Of a stretch of DNA of 64,000 bases, positions 34,143-47,221 are shown piece by piece (within the stretch, counting starts at the first letter, position 1; each line of letters opens with the position of its first letter). The DNA is taken from assembly GCA_030248225.1 (NCBI GenBank), contig JASANE010028665.1, positions 1 through 64,000 of the forward strand. The letters are read 5' to 3'. The stretch is from Trileptium ribeirensis. Its lineage: Eukaryota; Nematoda; Enoplea; Enoplida; Thoracostomopsidae. The notes beneath the pieces were generated by a model. The model worked only from the letters and a program-made list of their open reading frames with translations, was not told where the DNA came from and searched no databases. The position numbers and the translations under genes are program-made.

Positions 34143-35825
34143 TGCTCAACACAACAAACTTATAACAATTGGTAACATAGATCACCAGTGGTGTGAAAAA
34201 TGAAAACTTATTTAAAAAATACTATAGCTACAGCAAAGCCATTACTGTAGCTAAGTCTAAATTTATTTATAAATAACCGGTAAAGTAAACGTAGATGTAA
34301 AGTAAAAATGTAGTTAATTGGATATTGATTTGAAAAATAAAAACATTTTTGTCTTCGTTAGCAAAGCAAGGATGGAGGCGAAAAATTTAACCTCCCCCTG
34401 CCCCTCTTTGGCTAAGACCCTGTGATGACTATCGCCTGAAAATTTTTCATTTTTAGTTATTTGTTGGAGGGGGTCCGGACCCCGGACCCCCGTCTCGGTG
34501 CGCCGGTGGGCACGAGCATACTATTATTATAATATTAACACAGAAATTGTTGACCAATAAAATCACAGTTATGCACAAGTTTCGACCACTTTTAAAAATT
34601 TGCCCAAATTCTGTTTGGAAAAGAGGCATTCACAAATAATCAATATATGCCTATGCCATAGATGTCCAAGGCCAGCCGGCTCAGAGGGTGATGGGGTGGA
34701 CGTGCAGTCGGTGTGCGGCGGTTGTCGCGGAGAGGAGGTAATTGCGGGAGTAGGCCGCCCTCCCCCCCCCCCCCAAAAAAAGCACATTTTTTACTACTGA
34801 AGTGTCTGCCAATTTTGTATAGTTTTTGCCAATTTATGTTAAAATTTCCGGGTGGTGGTGGGGGAGGGGTGGGGATGGAAGGGTGGAGGAGCGGAGCCGT
34901 CAGGGCATAGAGAAGATAAATATGGTTAGAGGTCCTGAGGGAGTCACCCTCTACTTCGAGACGACCGAACCTATTGTCTATGCTATGAATGAATGCAGGT
35001 ACTAAACGTGAAAAAAATTCGTATATTCGACTTCGTTCAAAAAATTAGCCAATAATACTTTTGAAAACCGGCATTTACTGCTAATCAGTACGTGTCTGCG
35101 TTATGAATGAACGGAAGTACAAAATGCGACAAAAGTGGGTTTGGTGAACAACCTTCAAAAATTAGTAAAAACAAACAGTATATACTTTCCAATTTTGGCT
35201 AAACAAATATAGACTGTTTAGCACAGCACTACACTATAAATAAATCGAAAATTTTTACATTATGTTGCACACGTTCGAATGGCGCAGAACTATATTGTAC
35301 GAATGGAGGTTTGTGTCCGCTTTTTGGGTTACTATATACTAATCGACTACAATGTACGAACGACACCTTAATATGGATTTCACATTGCCATTATATTTTA
35401 CAAAATAATAAAAAAAGTTAAGCAAATATATAAATAAAATTCAATTTAATGCTGAAGTCTATACTTAATAACTTCATTATTAGCAATCGTGCAACATAGG
35501 CCAATCATATGAGCATTATTAAGAAACTCCAATAGTGAATTATTCATTGTTAAACGATGAGTTATATACGTACACTGATTCTAACAGATAGAAAGCGAAT
35601 GAAAGCAATATGCAGAGAAACTGAAACAGATAAATTCATACCGAAACTAAACAAAATAAAAAGATTTCAGTTCTTTGGTTATGTTGTAATTGCATCTTCA
35701 GCGTTATTGCTTAGCTGTAGTGGTAGTAAATCGCTTATTTTCAGATATTGGATGTTGCAGATCGAAGCGTATTGTATCTGTAGTTAAGTGAATCGTTGCG
35801 ATCCCAACCACTAAGGAATAGCCTG
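34143..35825. other. Intergenic with hAT-end fragments and G-rich repeats
   Basis: Fragments near 34395-34420 (CCCCTCTTTGGCTAAGACCC) and 34465-34510 (GGGGGTCCGGACCCCGGACC) resemble decayed hAT-type ends. At 34640-34910 is a G-rich copy of the mosaic repeat with TTTTGCCAATTT phrases. No gene recognised. Confidence 0.4.
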
Positions 35826-35839
35826 ACTGTAACGCTTAC

Positions 35840-36060
35840 TTACTTGAGTTGTTCGTTCAATACCTCATTTAGCATTAACAAAAAATGACTATTTGCTATG
35901 GTGGTCACAGAATGCTAAAATACAATTTCATACCAAATTTGGACTACAAAATTAAAAATATTGATTCTCTGGTTGTTACATTAATATCATTTTTAGCTTT
36001 ATTACTTACTTACAACTACAGTTGTTCGTTCTATCAGCCTTTTTAGCATTAACAAAATAA
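35840..36060. repeat. Diverged direct duplication around TTGTTCGTTC..TTTAGCATTAACAAA
   Basis: CTTACTTACTTGAGTTGTTCG and TTTAGCATTAACAAAAAATGAC near 35840-35890 recur as CTTACTTACAACTACAGTTG and TTTAGCATTAACAAAATAAATGAC near 36006-36064, about 165 bp apart. Confidence 0.5.
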
Positions 36061-36264
36061 ATGACTTGCACAAACTTTACTAATATATATATACAATAAT
36101 CTAACATAAATATATACAACGTCGCGCAATTTACATCCCAAATGTCTCTTATAGTACGATACGACATATAATAATCAAATAAATACATAGACGTTTCATC
36201 TTTGTCATACATAGAGCAGCACTGCAATATTAGTAATAGTAGTGGCAGTAGTTGCTGACTGTAG

Positions 36265-36600
36265 TACAATAATTATGACTATTTTGAAAAATTAAAGTCA
36301 AATCGGCGTCACCTAAACTGGTAAGTGAATGGTGTTTCGCTGGTCTGCCACCGTTCTACGCCATGGCGATCCCATGTAATTTACCACGCGGGTCAAATAC
36401 CTCAGTACAACTAACAGCGCAGCGCAAGATTTACAATAATTACGACTATTTTGGAAACTTACAGTCAAATCCGCGTCGCTCAAACTAGTCGTGAATGCTG
36501 CTCTGCTGGGCTGCCACCGTTCTATGTAATCGACGATGCCATGTAATTTACCACAACAGCCAAATACCTCAACACAACTAATAGCTCAGCGCAAAATCTA
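36265..36600. repeat. Two tandem copies of a ~167-bp unit
   Basis: Copies start at 36265 and 36432 with TACAATAATTA(T/C)GACTATTTT. Shared downstream blocks are AGTCAAAT(C)CGCGTC, CTGCCACCGTTCTA, CATGTAATTTACCAC and CAAATACCTCA. Several substitutions separate them, so this is an older duplication. Confidence 0.8.
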
Positions 36601-36609
36601 ATTACTAAC

Positions 36610-39296
36610 AACTACACCAAATAAGTTTATTATTATCCGAGTGCATACTTAATAGTAAGCAACCGGCAAATCAGCCAGCGTAACGAGGTTTACATCAAAT
36701 TTTAAGGCCATTATAGCTTGCTCAAGACTTAGGCGATGGTTTAACAACTATTGGCGTAGCAGTAACAAAATTCAATGTTGAAACAAGCAAAAGCAAACTA
36801 CGATAGTTATACATGTACCATTGCACAATAGCATGTTAATAAACTGTTGTTTGGCTGGAATATTACATTTTAGTGTAATAAGCACTCACTATAAGCACAC
36901 ACTAATGCACAGCGTTTGGTGGTTGCAAGCGTGTACTAAACACTACAATAATTAACCCTTTAGAAAGTATATTGACACATTTGTCGCAGCGCACATTGCG
37001 TGGAGAGTTCATTGCTGAGTTTGCCGCTCGGCGTGCGTTTGTACGTGCGTTGTTGTTTGCTCGCGCTGTTATGTTCTTTAACAAGCAGCAGCTCTTAAAT
37101 AGGGTGGCGTTTAGCATACACGAATTTCACCCGACCGAGCTGAGTTCAATCCGCGGTTCTCAAAATTTGATTAATATTTAACTGTAATCTGTAATTAAAA
37201 AATATTGCAAATAACGATGTTCAGATATTTTTTGCAATGTTTTGTCAAATTTAAGAACTAAAAATGCTTCAGGTTATATTCTATGACTATCATTGGCTGC
37301 AGCTACATTCTATAAAATTTTAAACCTTCAAACTTATCAAAAATGTTGTTATCAAAAAAACTTATCAAACTTATGTTCAGATTATGATAAAATTTTAAGA
37401 TCATATTTTAAGCAAAATTTTTGAACATGTGGACGCAGCTTATGGTTGAAGCCACGTCCGCTCCACTGAAGAGTGTAACACTCTCCAGTAGGGTCGATCA
37501 CCATCAACACTTTATACAACTATTTCAATCAAATGATTTGCAATTCACTAATTTGGAAGCATGGCTGGTGCCATTTTGTTTTGAAAACACTTGTAGGATC
37601 ATTTATTCAAAATTGTTCAATCTGATCAAATGTTTCGAATTAAATTACGATTCTTGCTCTGGTTGGCTATAAACCGGTACTTAGTACACAAGGAGGAGCC
37701 TTGGTTCCAAGTCGTTTCATTTAAATATTCATGACTTGACAACTCATGCAAATCTATGCTTTAAGATTAAAATTAAATTTCCCTTCAGATTACAAAAAAT
37801 GCATCTATATATAGCGTTACCTAAAATAGCAACGAAATAGCTTAAATGGTACTGCAAAGCGTACTGAGTATATAGCATCGCGGAGTGAGCTAATACTCGC
37901 AACTTACAATCTGTACACCAACTCATATACTCGTGCAGATTGGAAAGAAAACGCTTGTATGAAAATCCTTTTACACGATGCCAAGCGCCGAACCATTAAT
38001 AAAAATTTTAATTTCGCAACGCTGACGAAACAGAACAAACTAAGCCTTTAGTATTTCCAGTATGCTAATTAGTTGTATTCTCTGTGGTAATATTAGGAAA
38101 GTTGAAGGCCATTGTGTACCTGCATGATCAATGGCCGATCACTTTTGGAATATGCATCAAACACGCGGTTCCAAATGTATATATAGAGATGCAGTAGCGC
38201 GAGCCCAGTGCCATTTTACAAGAGGCACACTCTCTTTTTTTAAAATAGAACAACAAAATCTTGGAAGGTAAGACTTCGATCACGTTACTGTATAAATGTA
38301 AATTTTTTAATAAAAAATACAAATCCGCTGCGGAACTACGACATTACACTAATATAGTTAGGAGGCATAGCTGAATGCGTAACTGAAAGCGTCCCTGCTT
38401 TAAGTTATGATAATGACGACATTCCATCCACTATTAAGCAGTACGATTAACCTGAGAACAGATGCCTGGACATGAGCTCAAGCTAGTAATTCAAACCAAA
38501 CATTTTGAGTCACATCTTTCCTAATCGTATAACCTTGGATTGACTTACCCACCCAGGCTGGCAATAAATATTTCATTACTACTTTAAAATCGAAAACCTT
38601 CAAATCTTCACTCACTGAAGTGGACCTCAACAGGTATTTAAATTATTATATGAATTTGACGCAAGTGTACGCGGACGTACTAACCTGACGTTAGTATAAG
38701 TTGCTTACTAGTATATTTTATGTATTATTTTACTCCAAAGTAAGTACAAATATTTTCTACGCTTTGGAGTACGTAAAAGCCTGCATAGTTAAAGATTTCT
38801 TTTTTCCTTAGATTTAAAAAACTGGCTATCACCATGTCGGAAACTTGGAATTGCATTTCTATTTTCTAATTTAGGCATTGAAATTTATCAATGTAGTTAA
38901 ATTGTTTAAATTTACTTGCGATTATTCCTTCCAGGTTATCTACGACTCCTTTCATTTTTAACAAAATGCTACGTCCCTTGGTTAAATTCTGGTAGAAGAA
39001 AGGCATTCATATTGTATTGTATATAGATGACGGTATGTGTTTTATGGGAATAATTGTAAAGTATCGCCAGGGTTCGTAGCGGTCGTAGAAATATGCCAAG
39101 CTGGTTTTCTTGTGAACCAGGAAAAATCGTTTAGCTGCCGGTATACCTAGAACTTAAAGTGGTTCAGGTTTGTTATTGACCTAAGTTTCTTAAACAATTG
39201 TCGCTCTTCAGAATCAGCAACATATCAATCCTTACAGGTGTCGCTAGATCAGCGTCCATGCTTTTTACGGTAATATATATACTGACCTATAAATGT
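36610..39296. other. Intergenic, nothing firmly recognisable
   Basis: AT-rich. Short open frames on both strands near 36900-37180 show no domain. A near-palindrome AGAGTGTAACACTCT lies near 37470. Confidence 0.4.
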
Positions 39297-39953
39297 TTAA
39301 AACTGTCTTTTTGTGTTCGAAGGCGCGTAGAATATGCGTTGTTCTGTACAAGGAGCGTCATGCAATAGAGCAATATACTCCTGAAGCACCCTATGCAGAC
39401 ACTGTATAGCAATGCTCGTAACAGCAATTTTGACCGAAAACCCTCGTCGATATTGATCAGTTTTCGACACTGGAATAAATACAGATACAAAACCAGCTGA
39501 AAATCGAATATCGTTAATACGTAAAGCAGGCGTGAGCATAAAACCGTAAACACCATGAAGTACAAGCACAAACGATCTCATTTCATACAAATACGGCCAA
39601 TTCACAGTATACCCAAGATGCACAGTAACAATCAGTGTCGGTGGAGAACGCTTCTTAAAAAACCGTGGCGCAGACAACAGTTTAGCTGCTCTCAATGCCA
39701 TTTCCGTTACCGCTAACAAGGGAGTAGACAAACCAGCTAAACTGTGCGACCAAATAACAGCATAATCTGACTGTACCACAGAATAAATGATAATTTCTTA
39801 TTTGTCAGGTCGAGTAAATACATAACAAAATTAACCGAATAACGAAGCAAATGGCTCACCGAATGTCTTTGTTACCAAACACGGAAACGCGGTATAGAAT
39901 TGAAATACCTAATCCATCCAAGTCTTTGGTGCGTTAGAACGTACTAGAAACGC
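39297..39953 (-). pseudogene. Tyrosine recombinase (DIRS/Crypton-type integrase) relic
   Basis: A single minus-strand frame, interrupted by three stops, follows the metazoan transposon tyrosine-recombinase pattern. The N-terminal core-binding part shows RSNAPKTW, TKTFGEPF and, after stops, YAVIWSHSLAGLSTP, MALRAAKLLSAP and KKRSPPT. The catalytic part shows LVLHGVYGF, INDIRF..GFVSVFIPVSKTDQYRRG and a CLHRVLQEYI-like segment. The first catalytic arginine, expected just after G-F in the GF(L/F)R motif, is replaced (GFMLTP). The C-terminal HxxR and nucleophilic Tyr are absent. Such recombinases mobilise DIRS-like retrotransposons and Cryptons. No reverse transcriptase or terminal repeats were found next to it, so the parent type is undecided. 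Confidence 0.7.
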
Positions 39954-40204
39954 CGACAATTGGTAATTCAATGGCAATAGACTTGGGCTTGCGACGTTAC
40001 ACCGTTTGAATTGAAAATTTCTGAAACAAAAAATAATAACTAAAACTCTGCTAGGGAAGCATGGGACGGAGATCTCAAAACAATGAGGTTTTGCCGTAGA
40101 GAAACCATACTCAGGATAATTTGTTGCAGTGCAGTATGATATTACTAGCGAAACAAAGTAATGAATTTTAAAACAGCTATAGGTTGCGTGGATAATTGCA
40201 TTTA
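39954..40204. other. Possible flank of the tyrosine-recombinase element
   Basis: The minus-strand reading frame upstream of the recognisable recombinase motifs shows no further similarity that I can identify. Confidence 0.3.
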
Positions 40205-40787
40205 TAATACACCATTTACGATAAGATACGTGCGCCAGGGCCAAATTATGTCACGCGTCCAACTCAACTAGTCCGGGTGAACTATAGCTTAGTTGGACTA
40301 CTATGGTATATTTTATAGCTTAGCTAGTCTTAATGTGACAAACAGGTAGCTTAGCTAGACTCTGTGTGACAAACGGAGCGTCCGTCTGAACTGTCAATAT
40401 TGAGAAATTTTATTTAGTATTGTGCTTAGTGTAATAGCATTTTGTTCTATAGTATTTTCACATTAATCCTAAGTTATATATTTGTTTTAATATATACAAT
40501 TAACGTTTTAAGCTGTATGCCGCTTTTGGGCATTATTTATTTACGTATAATAAAACGTATTGTTCGCGGACTAAATAGTCTCTGACTTAAGTTATAGGGC
40601 TCAGCTGAACGCATCGTGACAAAAGCACAGACCGGCTGGACACTCGAAGACAAATGTATAGCCTACCTAGACTATTAAAAATTTAATAGTCAAGCTTAAC
40701 TGTATGCGTAACATAGTAGCTAGCCCATTTGAACGCGTGACATAATTAGGACCATGAGCACGTATCTTATTGTAAATGATGTATAAC
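40205..40787. mobile_element. Non-autonomous element with ~60-bp inverted ends
   Basis: Left-end blocks CATTTACGATAAGATACGTG and AATTATGTCACGCGT recur inverted at the right end (CATTTACAATAAGATACGTG and AATTATGTCACGCGT after reverse complement), giving arms of at least 60 bp around a ~460-bp interior. The interior repeats TAGCTTAG(C/T)T and TGTGACAAAC. No coding capacity or clear target duplication. Superfamily unassigned. Confidence 0.7.
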
Positions 40788-41093
40788 ACAAAAGACATTA
40801 TACTAAACAGGTCTTAGAGAACTAAACAATAGAATGCATTATGACCATCCGTTGCAGGAAAAATTCATTATTAGTTAGGAATTGACGCAGCAACGTCTAT
40901 CGGACATGGCCATAACGATGCTGCCAACGAAAGATGATCCCTGCAAGCACGGCACTGCTGGAGTTGCATTATTTCGAACACAATGAAGTGAATCTACGAG
41001 TCCGTTTGGGGCTGTAACAAGGCAAACAAATAATGCAGGATGATCATATTAGAGACCATCTTAAGGCAGGCAAATTGAAAGTGCAACTTCTCC

Positions 41094-41735
41094 CACCAGC
41101 CAAGAAGATTGTTATACATCGTTGGCATTTACACCAATCTAGATTAGACAGAAATGTTTTTGTTGAAAGTGGGCTTGGCAATGTTTTACAAGCATCGTAG
41201 AGAGTTCTTATTGTTCATAAAATTTTCAAATAAAGCCAAATTTAAAAGCGTGTCGTTTTACGACAGTTCCTCATTGTTCACTTAATCTACGTTATAATTT
41301 ACGTTTATAATGACCGCAACATACCCCACCAGCAAGATTGTTATACATTGTATCGTTGACATTTACATCAGTATAAATCAGATAGAGAATGTTTTGGTTC
41401 AAAATGGGCTCGCTGATGTTTTGTCAGTAAATACGGCAGAGTATAAAAGTGTGTCGTTTTGCGGCAGTTCCTGATTGTTTATTTATTTTAGCTATGTTGT
41501 GTTTTATGTTTATAATGACCGCAACATACCCACCAGCAAGATTGTTATACATTGTATGGTTGACATTTACATCAATCTAGATTAGATAGAAAATGTTTTG
41601 GTTCAAAATGGGGTCAGTGATGTTTTATCAGTAACTTAGAGAGTTAGTATTGTTAATAAAATTTTCGGACAGAGCAGAGTATAAATTACGGCAGTTCCTC
41701 ATTGTAAGCTTCGTTATGTTTTATGGTTATAATGA
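41094..41735. repeat. Three degenerate tandem copies of a ~200-235-bp unit
   Basis: CCACCAGC(CA)AAGA..ATTGTTATACAT recurs at about 41094, 41328 and 41530, each followed by GTTGACATTTACATCA (first copy GTTGGCATTTACACCA), an AGATAGA.AATGTTTTGGTTC-like block and CGGCAGTTCCT(C/G)ATTGT. Copies differ by indels, so the array is old. Confidence 0.8.
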
Positions 41736-41739
41736 CTGT

Positions 41740-44700
41740 AATCAACCTCTTTGGCGGAAAAACCCCATACGAAAAATATATTGTAACAGATAGTGGACCA
41801 AAGCTCGAAATATCAGTGTTATTCCACGGTGGTTGGAGTGCTATGTCGAAATTTCGCCGTTCAAGATTTGTCCCGTTTAAGCTTGCATTCGAGAACAGTT
41901 TAGCACGCTGCTACAGTGGATCCGAACAGCGAAGAACCGCTACAGATAAGTACTGTCACTGATATTGCTGTTTAAAAATGTTTAAATAACTATGGAACTG
42001 ACATTAAAATGAGAACTGACGAATTAGGAACTCTTTTGAAAAAATGCTTTGCACGGCAGATAATTCCGCTAGGTTTTTCCGAAAAAGTTGTGATACGCAG
42101 CACTGGCGTACAACAAAAATATAAAACGCAAAGGTGAAGTATCACGGCTTCGTGGGTAACTGACATACCAACTACTAAGTCATTAAAATTAAATCCACTA
42201 CATATAAGAAATGTGATTGTTAACCGATGATTTAATGATCATAGCCAAAATCAAAATGCATAACAGCAATTTGCATATATACTAATAGTATCGGACTGCT
42301 TCTGCCGTAAAGCGTATGTTGAGCCCTTGCGACATGTTTTCAAAAACGTTTTAGTAGCTTTCGAAAAAATTGAAAGTCCATGTGAAGAGTAACAAGCCCA
42401 AAAACTGCCTGCTCCGCAGCTGGCCCCGGGTCGCACAGTGATCATGCAATATAATGATTATTCGTGCCAATTATTAGTGTTAATTCGTTTGGTAAAATAT
42501 CATGAACGACCCACCGCTTCAAGCGGGTCATTGGTGTAATAATTAGCAAATCTGCCAGGCGTTCGATTCCAATGAACTCATACTTTAGCTTGAGCGGATT
42601 TAAGAACAATAAACAATTATAGCTTACGGAAGGAATATGAACGATAATGTGTGTATGAGGACAATTAATTCATAAAATTATATTTCGAAAATTAACGAAT
42701 ATATGCTCGATTATAATTAGTTCTTTTGCGTAATATGAATGAAACATGGAATCGTCGTTAAATATGTCAATATATGATTATGTCGTGTGATTGTATAATT
42801 TGTGTCATAAAACATAATTTTGCGCCGCAGTCTTCCCAATTTTAACATTAAACGGCAAAACACAGCGATCTCCGTATTGTTGTCCCAGACCAGATGAAAC
42901 CTTACATGGCTCAAACTTCAAAACTCAAAAAGAAATTTGACGTCAATTATGTGTTACTGCTGTACGGAAGAATCACTGGTACGTCTTCGGCGCCGAGTGT
43001 GAAACTAACAGAGTGTCGCTTGCTAAATTGGAGCTTTTAAAGCTGCCAGAAAGGCAATCATACATTCACATGGCTATGTTATGAGCATACTAGCGCAACC
43101 AAAAACCCACAATTACTTTTGCAACGACTAAAAAGACGGAGGATCGCGATATTTATAACTGAGAAATTTCAAACAAAATCAATAACTTCAAACGTTTTTT
43201 CACCTTGTACATCGCTACTCATCGAGTAATGTATGTCACGTATATACAATGGCTTTTCTTCGTATTCAGCAGTTCAAAAACGTATAAATTCATTCTAGCC
43301 CTGTACACGTAGAACTAAAAATGAATAATTTTTATTGCAATTTACATTCTGCTCCATGCAGCCGTTTCAGGGGATACTAACCTAATATATTTTGGCTTTT
43401 AGCAATAATGTTAGCCTGTTTAATATGTTAAATATCAGAATTAGCTCGTTTTGATAAAGGTGTTTTTAAAGCAAAGTTGATTATAGCGCAAAACTTTAAG
43501 CGCAAAAATTATAGCGCAAAACATTTCTAATACCTTTAGCTTTGTAAGCTCCCGAAGATGAATAATTTAAATTTTGTGGGGGAACCATAATCTGATTGTT
43601 TTGCGTCATAATGAAGGTAACTATACAAGCACATATCCGATCTAGCAAAAAGCATCTTATCATCGCCTTTCACAGTAGAGTTTTATACGTGATACGAATA
43701 GACAAAAATATTATTCCTCTCTGTCTCCAAAAGATATACTCCACTCGCTACACTCTACGTTTCAATTATAGAAGAGGTCGAATGTATGTCCTAGACAGTT
43801 AGGAATTTTCATGCTGGACAAAACAATATATCAATAGATGAACATAATCATAATTATGTACCAGACCATTTTCAGATAAGAAAAGACAATTTTCAGATAC
43901 AGGTGATTTAGGCAAAATGGCCAACATCGCTCTTATGATATTATTTCGAACATCTTATTAGTTAAATTGTTTGTGGTGGTGGCCTTGCAAAGTTTCGGAC
44001 AAATAAGTGCCGTCACTATATACAAATATATATAGTAACCTTGCACGCGAATAAACTTAACGGGACACAATCCAAAATACTGTTTTTTAATTTCGCACAG
44101 TTAATATTGCTACGGAAGACAGCTGAAATTCGGTGCAGAACTGTAGAAATGTACCCAAGAAAAATCACCAAAATTTTTGATAACGATAATGTCGAATTTG
44201 AATTCAGTGGGTTTGATTCGCGAGCACTAAGGACTTATACATTTAATTTGTTCACAAACAATCCAAAACCACAATTCAAAATTGATAAGCTTTCGGGTGC
44301 TGAATTTATCCAAAGTGAAAATCGCAAAAACTCTTAAGTAAAGGGTATAATATCTGGCAATTGAATTTGCTTTTGCCAAATTTCGGCAAGGAAAATACCA
44401 AGGGCCAAGATTTTATCAGTAACAAGGTTTGTGATTTAATATCGGTTATTACAAAATAGGATGGTTGAAGGGTCATCTTAGGTTTACGAGCGCATTCTTA
44501 TCATAAAAACCTAAATATAACCAAAGTTTTAGTCGATGAACAGAAATATAGCTCAAAAAAATTTTATTGAAATTTGTATTCACATGCCTTACCAACGGTA
44601 GTAAACAAAATTTCAATCAGCTAAGCAGCCTTCTTAGTAAATCTCAGTCAATGCAATAAACACAATACAATGCTGCCTCATAATACGTAATGATTCATAA

Positions 44701-46281
44701 GCTGCATAAAATAGATTTTAAAGATTGAACAAGTTTGGTTGTCGAAAAGTGAGTTCTGTTGATTTCTATATTATTTGAGTTGTGTTTTTCTAAGGAGAAA
44801 AAGCGTCACAGCAGTTTTTAGCGTCCGCAGTGCATAAGATTCAAAGCTGGAATTATAGATCAACAATGAGTTCCGGTCACCGAATGTTCGCATGAAAGCC
44901 GAAGAACCTTAGCGATTACCCGGAAACTTATTTATTATGCTCAATATATACATGCATATGCATAATATATATAAATCACGATAGCCATTTCTTGAAGTTA
45001 GTATGAACACAGGCTTTTCCGAGTTTTAATCCTTGATTTCAAGAAAAGTCTGCACCGTCGAACTGCGCAATTGAATTCACTTCTACATTTGCGTAATACA
45101 TCTGGTGACGACGTTTCAAACGACAACTGATAAGGCCAAAAATTCGACCATGGGAAATATATAAAATATGGACGTTGCCGGCCAGATAGATAAATTAGTG
45201 TTAACTTTTAATAAATCACATCAACGGGATTCGGTATAACGTATGGTAGGACAAAGTAAAAAGAAACAATTTATAGAATATCATTGTTTTAGATGAATGT
45301 TGAACTCCCACGGTTCCTGCGCTCATGTGAAATATATATCAAATATATGACTAAGTATTACCAACACACCAGACAATCACTAATACTATCGATACAGTGT
45401 CATTCGTTTTCTACGGAATATATTATTGTTTTCGTAATAATATATAATGGAAATGATTCTACGAATGTATTTCCTGCAACACAGGATATAAAACAATTCG
45501 ACTAAAGCTCAATCTAAATACAGGGTAGCCAGAATATATTCTCCAGAATTTAGTGTATAAAGGTTGAAAACAATATTTTATATTATCTGAATGATGCATT
45601 TAATTAGCACACCATTTTCCGTACATTTTGGGTTAGGAATATTTAACTTTTTCCTGAAGCGAATAACAAACGCATCAAACCGTTTTGTGTATTCAATGTT
45701 ATTTGATAAGCAGCACAAGCAGCTTTGAATTACTGCAACTGCGTATTCTATATGTACATATTTTGATAAATTACAATCTTTACATCGTATATATCGAATT
45801 TCGCAGACTCAAGTAGCGCAATGGTATTTGCCACAATTCTCGCATCGCAGGTTGGTCGTCTCTTTTGGCGAGCTATTTGACGACAACGTCCAGGACTAAA
45901 AATTGAACCCATAAATCATTGATATAAAGTTTATATAATTAATAAATTTATAAGCAAAAATTCGCCTTTGGTTTGAGTACTGATATTGCTCATAACAGTT
46001 GTTAAGATACACAAATACCATGCACAATAAGACTGAATCCGAATACAATGTCCCACATCCTGACCAGTAACAAAAATTACCCGCGTTCACACAAATATTT
46101 TGTACGCACTATAAGTCTATAATTTTTAAAATTGTGAGCATGAACCTAATCTGCGGAAAATATTGTTCACTTACACAAACAAATTGCAATCTCCGAAAGC
46201 AATTCTTATCTAGTAGTATACAGTCAGACAGCTAGAGCAGGATCGTGGCTGGGACACTCCGATCCCACAAGCGGGGAACTC
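41740..46281. other. Long intergenic stretch without a supported gene
   Basis: AT-rich. A frame of about 97 codons at 44044-44337 is open but lacks a recognisable domain and splice context. A sequence near 42560 looks superficially like a tRNA T-loop (GTTCGATTCC) but no cloverleaf forms. Nothing else recognised. Confidence 0.4.
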
Positions 46282-47221
46282 CATGAGCGTAGCCAGGATT
46301 TTTGATTAAAGGGCGCCAATTTATTTCAAAACTCAAAATCTTCAGTATCATCTGCCTTCACTGGTGGCCATGGGAGAAGAGCCAGGGTTTACCCCATGGA
46401 GGTCGGACCTTTCTCAAGCTAAATCAACCCCAATAAAATGGAGATGGTTGACAAAAATTGCAGAGAATTTGACAAAAAAAATGATAAAAATTTCGAAAGC
46501 GCCCACTCCCGATGATTTTCACGCACGACGCACTTTTACTTATAAAGTTTTTCGCAAATATACAAATTCCTAATCATATTTGATCAAAACCCAGTCTGTT
46601 ACAAGTTAAAGTCAGCTTAAGACATTGCATATTGACTATACGCATCGGATTGGCGTTTTCCTGTCGTAGTCATATAGAAATGCTTAACCAAGTCAAAAAA
46701 TTTAAGTGAGTTGTGCAAACGACTCCGAGACTGAAGCCGAAAGTTCCGTCACATTGGTGCAGGACAGGACCTGAGTTGTTTCTATTCAAATAGTAGTCGT
46801 TAGCGAACTATAAAATAAAGTCCAAAGATTATAAAACAAGCTGAAAAATCAGAAAACTTTTTTAAGCTGGGCTTGTTAGTGATTCAGATAGCCAATAATG
46901 AAAAATTTGACTTTAACAAGCTATGATGAGAATCAATTATCCAGCTGAAAGTTTCCAAATTTTAGCTTATCCTGAGCTTGCAGCTATAAAAACTGCGCAG
47001 CAAACAAGTTCAATTTGAACAACATCCAATGTTCAGTCGCCTGTTAGTAACGTCATGGCTTATCAAACCTGTTCAGCCTCTTATTAGGGCTTACTCATTA
47101 GGCGCGTCTACCATATATACTGAATTTTATGAGCGGGATAATTTGGCAACTGCATTGTGCGTACATGCACAATTGGTCGGATTAGGGGTGGCCCCCCTAG
47201 CCCTCTCTGGCTACGCCATTG
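46282..47221. mobile_element. Non-autonomous hAT-like element
   Basis: The left end CATGAGCGTAGCCAGGATTT and the inverted right end CAATGGCGTAGCCAGAGAGG match the (CAGTGG)CGTAGCCAGGA-type hAT terminus. The ~940-bp interior has no transposase similarity; its left part contains a mosaic-repeat fragment (CCATGGAGGTCGGACC). Flanking 8-mers GGGAACTC and CGGCGCTC agree at only five positions, so a target duplication is possible but not proven. Confidence 0.55.

Noticed and set aside
31898..34150. Target-site duplication for the hAT element at 31906-34142
   Set aside because: Flanking 8-mers GCATATCG and TGCTCAAC do not match.
38355..38420. GCATAGCTGAATGCGTAACTG..GCGTCC resembling the 5' half of tRNA-Ser/Leu
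   Set aside because: No B box or 3' acceptor strand is present within tRNA length.
40850..41090. RLSDMAI-like phrase suggesting a hAT C-terminus
   Set aside because: Too short and without the accompanying ERSFS or STM motifs.
42495..42580. GTTCGATTCC tRNA-like T-loop next to a CCGCTTCAAGCGG hairpin
   Set aside because: The T-stem and acceptor stem do not pair and no A box is at the right spacing.
44044..44337. 97-codon open frame on the + strand
   Set aside because: No recognisable domain, no splice context, isolated in intergenic DNA.
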